A model generated the notes under the pieces. The model was not told the DNA's origin and searched no databases. It worked only from the letters and a program-made list of their open reading frames with translations. Made by a program: the position numbers and the translations under genes. Shown here piece after piece: positions 14,287-14,327 of a stretch of 14,327 bases of DNA (its first letter is position 1; every line of letters starts with the position of its first letter). Source of the stretch: JBOHBN01 sp050698355 (GTDB lineage: Bacteria > Actinomycetota > Actinomycetes > Streptosporangiales > WHST01); contig JBOHBN010000419.1 of the NCBI GenBank assembly GCA_050698355.1, forward strand, positions 1 to 14,327. The letters are read 5' to 3'.

Positions 14287-14327
14287 AAGGCATCGGTACG
14301 GACATCGCTGGTGGGACGGCAGAAACC

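Overview
The window is about 70 percent GC, with gene-dense coding on both strands, GC-rich third codon positions, GTG as well as ATG starts and a coenzyme F420-type (LLM class) oxidoreductase. Together these point to a high-GC actinobacterium (Actinomycetota). I cannot name the genus. I see no rRNA, tRNA, CRISPR array, insertion sequence or prophage gene.

Region 1 (1-5181, minus strand, read right to left) is a compact four-gene operon. Two ABC exporter half-transporters (567 and 589 aa) overlap by one base. They are followed by an F420-type oxidoreductase and an SDR-family protein cut off by the left window edge. The two ABC subunits have decayed in complementary ways. One has lost Walker A, the Q-loop Gln, the Walker B Asp and the H-switch His but keeps the SGGE signature. 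The other keeps all of those but has an SAAQ signature. The predicted heterodimer therefore has one intact and one dead ATP site. The SDR-like protein has a Leu where the catalytic Lys is expected.

Region 2 (5182-7214) holds a NarL-type two-component system on the minus strand: a GAF/HisKA_3 sensor kinase overlapping its LuxR-type response regulator by 8 bp. A nearly perfect 46-bp inverted repeat follows the regulator stop and separates it from the ABC operon promoter region.

Region 3 (7215-10315, plus strand) is a second operon, divergent from the kinase: a classical SDR, a divergent QueA-like protein (ATGA overlap with the SDR), and a CoA-disulfide-reductase-like FAD enzyme. No other queuosine gene is present. 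Both divergent first genes have a TAGNNT hexamer exactly 7 nt before the start codon, which fits leaderless transcription.

Region 4 (10316-14327) starts with a 305-bp non-coding leader. An ankyrin-repeat protein on the plus strand then converges, with only 4 bp between stop codons, on a minus-strand pair. That pair is a p97/FtsH-type AAA+ ATPase with a short N-terminal TPR-like segment and no protease domain, followed by a TPR protein with four C-terminal membrane segments. It looks like a membrane-tethered AAA+ machine of unknown purpose and is, with the ABC pair, the most interesting part of the window.
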